From CAIXQW01 sp046049675 (lineage in GTDB: Bacteria > Bacteroidota > Bacteroidia > Chitinophagales > Chitinophagaceae): DNA of 64,000 nt. Made by a program: the position numbers and the translations under genes. How positions within the stretch are numbered: position 1 is the stretch's first letter; every line of letters begins with the position of its first letter. Where the stretch lies: NCBI GenBank assembly GCA_046049675.1, contig JBJORA010000033.1:13119-77118 (forward strand). The letters run 5' to 3'. This document shows positions 60,051-64,000 of the stretch, piece by piece. The notes beneath the pieces are model-generated. The model saw nothing but the letters and a program-made list of their open reading frames with translations. It ran no database searches and was not told the origin of the DNA.

Positions 60051-61874
60051 ATGGCATATGCAAGCCTAGAAGCCTGTTTGCTAGACCTTGAGCGCCACGG
60101 CATGTTGCGCAGGGTAAAGCAGGAAGTAGATCCGCATTTGGAGATGGCGGCAATTCAACTGCGTTTATACGAGCAGGGTGGGCCAGCTGTGCTTTTTGAA
60201 AACGTAAAAGGCAGTAAATACCGAGCGGCTTGCAATGTTTTTGGCAGTTTAGAGCGTAGCGAGTTCATTTTTAGAGATACGCTTAAAGCCGTACAATTGC
60301 TAATTGAGGCCAAGAATAATCCCGCTGCAATCCTTAAAAGACCATTTGCCCATATTGGCACCGCATTGGCTGCCGTCAAAGCCTTGCCGCTAAAGAATCC
60401 TTGGCAGAAGCCAGTCCTTTTTGAAGAAATTCAAATTAGCGATATCCCACTTATACAACACTGGCCAAAAGATGGCGGCGCTTTTGTAACCTTACCTCAG
60501 GTATATACCGAAGATATAGATGCACCTGGCATTATGAAGAGCAATTTGGGCATGTATCGCATACAACTCAGTGGTAACCAGTATCAACTTAATAAAGAAA
60601 TTGGGCTGCATTACCAGCTGCACCGCGGTATTGGTGTGCATCAAACCAAAGCCAACGACAAAGGCGTGCCGCTAAAAGTGAGTTGTTTTGTGGGTGGACC
60701 GCCAAGTCATACAGTAAGTGCTGTAATGCCGTTGCCAGAAGGCTTGAGCGAAATGACCTTTGCAGGCGTATTAGGTGGCCGCAGATTTCGCTATTGTTAC
60801 AAAGATGGTTTTTGTGTAAGTACAGATGCCGATTTTGTCATTACTGGCGAAGTAGTTAACAACGAAACCAAACCAGAAGGCCCTTTTGGCGATCATTTGG
60901 GCTACTACAGTTTACAACACGATTTTCCCTTGATGCGTGTACACAAAGTGTATGCACGTAAGCATGCCATTTGGCCGTTTACGGTTGTAGGTAGGCCACC
61001 ACAAGAAGATACTAGTTTTGGTGCGCTCATCCACAAGATTACAGGCAGTGCCATTACGGTAGAATTGCCGGGTGTAAAAGAAGTGCATGCCGTAGATGCT
61101 GCAGGCGTGCATCCTTTGCTAGTGGCTATTGGTAGCGAGCGATATACGCCGTATGCTAAAGCCAAGCAGCCAAGCGAATTGCTTACCATCGCCAATCATA
61201 TTTTGGGCACAGGACAGCTAAGTTTGGCTAAGTTCTTGTTTATTACTGCCGACGATACACAGCAACTAAGCACACATCACTTGCCGGAATTTTTTGAATA
61301 TGTCCTTAGTCGTTTAGACCACACACGCGACATACATTTTTACACTAATACAAGTATAGATACTTTAGACTACAGCGGCACTGGACTTAATCAAGGCAGT
61401 AAAGTGGTATTTGCTGCTTATGGCGAGCCATTGCGAAGCTTAAGTGCGCAAATGCCCAATACGTTAAGCGCTTTGCAAAATTCCTATCCAATGTGCATCG
61501 CTGCCAAAGGTGTAATCGCGCTGCAGTTAGCAGCATTTACATCTTACCAAGATACGCATGTACAAGTACAGCAATTACAGGCACAGTTAAATGGCATAGA
61601 CTTGAGTGCGTTCGCCCAAATTGTACTGTGCGACGATGCAGCATTTGTTGCAGCAAAGTTCAACAATTACTTGTGGGTAACGTACACACGCGCTAATCCT
61701 GCTAAAGATATCTATGGTGTCGGCGAGCAAATTGTAGATAAACATTGGGGCTGCCAAGGGCCTGTAATTATTGATGCTCGCATCAAACCACATCACGCGC
61801 CAGTATTAGAAAAAGATCCTGCTATCGAGAAAAAAATAGATCGCTTTTTTGAAAAAGGCGGAGAATTAGCATAG
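60051..61874 (+). CDS. UbiD-family decarboxylase
   Basis: 607 residues from the ATG at 60051; the frame extends to 59973 but the extra part is promoter-like. The family hallmarks are present: a prFMN-binding core with GGPAVLFENVKGSKY near residue 45, AVMPLPEGLSEMTFAGVLGG, and the catalytic Glu region KPEGPFGDHLGYYS. UbiD enzymes are prenylated-FMN dependent, reversible (de)carboxylases of aromatic or alpha,beta-unsaturated acids. In Bacteroidota long members of this family are often assigned to menaquinone synthesis, but no other menaquinone gene is in the window, so the substrate is left open. Its end faces the next gene with a 2-base gap. Confidence 0.88.
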   Translation: MAYASLEACLLDLERHGMLRRVKQEVDPHLEMAAIQLRLYEQGGPAVLFENVKGSKYRAACNVFGSLERSEFIFRDTLKAVQLLIEAKNNPAAILKRPFAHIGTALAAVKALPLKNPWQKPVLFEEIQISDIPLIQHWPKDGGAFVTLPQVYTEDIDAPGIMKSNLGMYRIQLSGNQYQLNKEIGLHYQLHRGIGVHQTKANDKGVPLKVSCFVGGPPSHTVSAVMPLPEGLSEMTFAGVLGGRRFRYCYKDGFCVSTDADFVITGEVVNNETKPEGPFGDHLGYYSLQHDFPLMRVHKVYARKHAIWPFTVVGRPPQEDTSFGALIHKITGSAITVELPGVKEVHAVDAAGVHPLLVAIGSERYTPYAKAKQPSELLTIANHILGTGQLSLAKFLFITADDTQQLSTHHLPEFFEYVLSRLDHTRDIHFYTNTSIDTLDYSGTGLNQGSKVVFAAYGEPLRSLSAQMPNTLSALQNSYPMCIAAKGVIALQLAAFTSYQDTHVQVQQLQAQLNGIDLSAFAQIVLCDDAAFVAAKFNNYLWVTYTRANPAKDIYGVGEQIVDKHWGCQGPVIIDARIKPHHAPVLEKDPAIEKKIDRFFEKGGELA

Positions 61875-61876
61875 CG

Positions 61877-62746
61877 CTAAGCCTCAGGATAAACGATACC
61901 AAAAGCCTCTTGCCATGCAGTTATGTTTGCCGCTGAAAATTTTTCTGCAATATAGGCTTGTACATTTTGACCATTCGGCAATACATCGCCATCGCGAGCA
62001 ATGCAATGCGTAGCTACAAGATTTAATCGCTGCTGCAATGCTTGGATATAGGTAGTATAGTTATTATAGATATAATACTTATTGTTTACCATTACCACTT
62101 CAATAGCCTTGCCAGTTGCGTCTGCGCTTGCTTGTACATCACCGATAGTTTGTAAGGGTAAAAGTCTTTTGGCAGAAAACCACATTTTGCAAAACGATTC
62201 ACCGTTGCGCCAGTGCGTATAGGCATTGAGAATCGCAGTGGCCACATCGTCTATGCCAGCATCTGAAGTATCTACAATAAGGTCAAAATTGTTATGCAAA
62301 TCAAACTTGGCGCCATAGGTTTTTTCAAAGCGATTGTTTTCACTTGCACGTCGTTCGTGACTGTCTTTAATTTTTTTGTTGACATCGTCTGCGTTAGGTT
62401 CACCAATGCGATTTTTATCTGCGAGAATACGCTCCGCTGCCACTGTATCAAAGGCAAGCAAATACACCTTAAAAGATTTTGGAATAAAAAACCAAGCTAA
62501 GCGAGAATCCAATACATACGGTTCTTCACCCTCGTTAATGTCTTTAAGATGTTGGTCTATATAATCGTCAACTTGTTTATTATGGTCGCTGTACTTATTG
62601 AATTCTAAAGTATCCATGCCCTGCGCTTGCGCAAGCTGCCGCTGTATCATGCCTGTTGAGAGAAAAGCGTAGTCAAGTTTTTCGCATAGAATTTTTGCAA
62701 CGGTACTTTTGCCGCTACCTAAATCGCCAGTAATAGAAATATGCAT
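61877..62746 (-). CDS. Cytidylate-kinase-like P-loop protein with extra C-terminal domain
   Basis: 289 residues. The first ~175 form a nucleoside monophosphate kinase fold: P-loop ITGDLGSGKSTVAKIL, substrate-side STGMIQRQLAQAQGMD, and the lid/adenine region IGEPNADDVNKKIKDSHERR. That resembles the cytidylate kinase-like (Cmk2/AAA_33) group. Residues about 185-289 are an additional domain (AIEVVMVNNKYYIYNNYTTY, then ARDGDVLPNGQNVQAY) with a ParB/sulfiredoxin-type VVxVNxKYYI phrasing; this part is only tentatively recognised. It could be a nucleotide or small-molecule kinase; substrate unknown. Convergent with UbiD, alone in its transcript. Confidence 0.75.
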   Translation of the reverse strand: MHISITGDLGSGKSTVAKILCEKLDYAFLSTGMIQRQLAQAQGMDTLEFNKYSDHNKQVDDYIDQHLKDINEGEEPYVLDSRLAWFFIPKSFKVYLLAFDTVAAERILADKNRIGEPNADDVNKKIKDSHERRASENNRFEKTYGAKFDLHNNFDLIVDTSDAGIDDVATAILNAYTHWRNGESFCKMWFSAKRLLPLQTIGDVQASADATGKAIEVVMVNNKYYIYNNYTTYIQALQQRLNLVATHCIARDGDVLPNGQNVQAYIAEKFSAANITAWQEAFGIVYPEA

Positions 62747-63069
62747 ACTTTATATATGAGCTGCAAAAGTACTTGCTGTTTCGTATAGCATCCTATATGA
62801 TGTATTTCTGCCTGATTACAGTAGTTTTGGTGCTCTAGGTAGCCTAAATTTCCCTATTCAGAAGCACATTTTCTTGCAATTACCGCAAAAAACAGGCAAC
62901 TACCGCTTTGACCTATATCAAAAGCTCTTGGTATCGTGGTTCGGATATCTTTGATAAGCAAGGGGAAGAAGTAACTAGCTTGAATTAGCTATTGCATTTT
63001 GATGCCTGCATCAACAACTTTGCGCAAACTGACTATTTTAATTAAACACAAAAAAGTAAAACAACAGGG
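62747..63069. other. Intergenic region between the kinase-like and M43 genes
   Basis: About 320 bases holding the divergent promoters of both genes. No gene, tRNA or strong terminator was seen, and no exact TAnnTTTG box stands at a convincing distance from either start codon. Confidence 0.4.
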
Positions 63070-64000
63070 ATGAAGAAAATTCTTACACTCGCCTTGGCAA
63101 TTGGCTGTAGCTATTTTGCCCAAGCACAACAGCGTGTATGTGCTGCACATACGCATTTACACCACATGGAGCAAGCGCATCCAGAGGTAAAGCAAGCGCG
63201 CCAAGCTATTGAACAACATACAAACGAATATGTAACTAGCGGCCGCCAAACGCGTATTGCAGTTACGATACCTGTAGTCGTACACGTATTATATAACAAT
63301 GCAACTACCAATATTAGCGATGCACAAATACAATCGCAGTTGACGGTGTTAAATGCCGATTTCCGTAAACTCAATAGCGATGCCAATTTGGTACCAAGTG
63401 CATTTAGTGGCCTTGCTGCTGATTGCGAAATTAATTTCTGCCTTGCAACACAAGACCCTAGTGGCGCTGCTACAACAGGTATTATTCGCAAGAGCACAAC
63501 AAAAACATCTTTTAATGCTGATACCGACGATGCAAAATTTGCAACGAATGGTAGTGCTGCGTGGGATAGAAATAAATACCTAAATATTTGGATTGTACCA
63601 TCAATTACTAGTGGTGGCCAAAGTGGTATTTTAGGCTATGCTCAGTTTCCTGGTGGCACTGCTAGCACAGATGGTGTGGTAATTGCACATAACTATTTTG
63701 GCACAACAGGTACTGCTACTGCACCTTTCAATAAAGGTCGTACGGGTACACACGAAGTTGGTCACTGGTTAAATCTTTATCACATTTGGGGCGACGATGG
63801 CGCTGCTTGTACAGGTAGCGATTTAGTAGGTGATACACCAAACCAAGGAGACGAAAACTATGGTTGCCCTACTTTCCCAACAAGTAGCTGTAGCAATGGT
63901 GCTAACGGCGATATGTTTATGAACTATATGGACTATACAGACGATGCTTGTATGTACATGTTTACAGCTGGCCAAAAGGCGCGTATGCAAGCTTTGTTTG
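63070..64000 (+). CDS. M43-family (pappalysin) zinc metalloprotease, partial
   Basis: The first 310 residues of a protein that runs off the right edge. Signal peptide (about 1-19, ending YFAQA), then a pro-like region and the M43 catalytic domain: zinc motif HEVGHWLNLYH at residues 228-238 (His, Glu, His, His), with the following Gly-Asp of IWGDD, the SCSNGANGDMFMNYMDYTDD Met-turn block, and Cys residues in TGSDLVGDTPN and NYGCPTFP typical of the family. Bacteroidota M43 proteases are usually secreted and often carry a T9SS sorting domain, which would lie beyond the window. Role: extracellular protein degradation. Confidence 0.92.
   Translation, partial: MKKILTLALAIGCSYFAQAQQRVCAAHTHLHHMEQAHPEVKQARQAIEQHTNEYVTSGRQTRIAVTIPVVVHVLYNNATTNISDAQIQSQLTVLNADFRKLNSDANLVPSAFSGLAADCEINFCLATQDPSGAATTGIIRKSTTKTSFNADTDDAKFATNGSAAWDRNKYLNIWIVPSITSGGQSGILGYAQFPGGTASTDGVVIAHNYFGTTGTATAPFNKGRTGTHEVGHWLNLYHIWGDDGAACTGSDLVGDTPNQGDENYGCPTFPTSSCSNGANGDMFMNYMDYTDDACMYMFTAGQKARMQALF

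Overview
The window looks like chromosomal DNA of a Bacteroidota bacterium, probably Chitinophagales/Chitinophagaceae-like. The evidence is: many secreted proteins with type IX secretion (T9SS) C-terminal sorting domains of both the short type A and the gliding-motility-associated type B kind; SprB-repeat and GEVED domains; TAnnTTTG promoter -7 boxes; a DUF4292/TPR/nucleotidyltransferase/dUTPase gene order typical of the phylum; and weak ribosome binding sites. Base composition is moderate (individual hand-counted lines of housekeeping genes are near 40-48% G+C). No phage, transposase, integrase, CRISPR array or rRNA was seen; there is one tRNA.

Layout. 1-5.2 kb (minus): a leftward housekeeping operon dut, sugar-phosphate nucleotidyltransferase, TPR lipoprotein and DUF4292 lipoprotein (cut by the left edge), with ispF upstream and kbl diverging from it. 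6.6-8.0 kb: an A+T-rich pair (AraC-type regulator and a small membrane protein) beside tRNA-Asn with its own terminator. 8.1-11.9 kb: a GEVED/T9SS protein with an OmpA-like partner, an unknown protein, and a divergent WYL regulator. 12.1-27.7 kb: one 5207-residue SprB-repeat giant (59 repeats by hand count), closed by a strong terminator and followed by a barrel-like outer-membrane protein. 28.6-31.1 kb: YkgJ-type cysteine-cluster protein, a T9SS cargo and dodecin. 31.6-37.6 kb (plus): acpP-fabF-rnc, then a TMTC-like TPR membrane protein and a NodU/CmcH carbamoyltransferase. 37.7-41.5 kb (minus): a tightly overlapping cassette of GT2 glycosyltransferase, DUF2304, unknown protein, GMC oxidoreductase and SDR. 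41.7-52.9 kb (plus): a collagen-like protein with 64 unbroken Gly-X-Y triplets, an M28 peptidase, a T9SS cargo, and a 2280-residue T9SS type B giant with eight Cys-rich modules. 53.2-57.7 kb: small lipoprotein, MFS transporter, T9SS cargo, PKD lipoprotein. 57.7-59.9 kb (minus): an ECF sigma factor translationally coupled to a protein that joins an inner-membrane helix to an outer-membrane beta-barrel. 60-64 kb: UbiD-family decarboxylase, a cytidylate-kinase-like protein, and an M43 metalloprotease cut by the right edge.

How it fits together. Most accessory coding capacity is devoted to the cell surface: two giant T9SS type B adhesins (about 22.5 kb of 64 kb), several type A cargos, lipoproteins and a collagen-like fibre, next to glycosylation-type genes. 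The T9SS machinery itself is not in the window. The best candidates for something undescribed are the sigma factor/trans-envelope barrel unit at 56.6-59.9 kb, the eight-module Cys-rich giant at 46.1-52.9 kb, the GT2-DUF2304-unknown-GMC-SDR cassette, and the higher-order repeat architecture of the 5207-residue giant.
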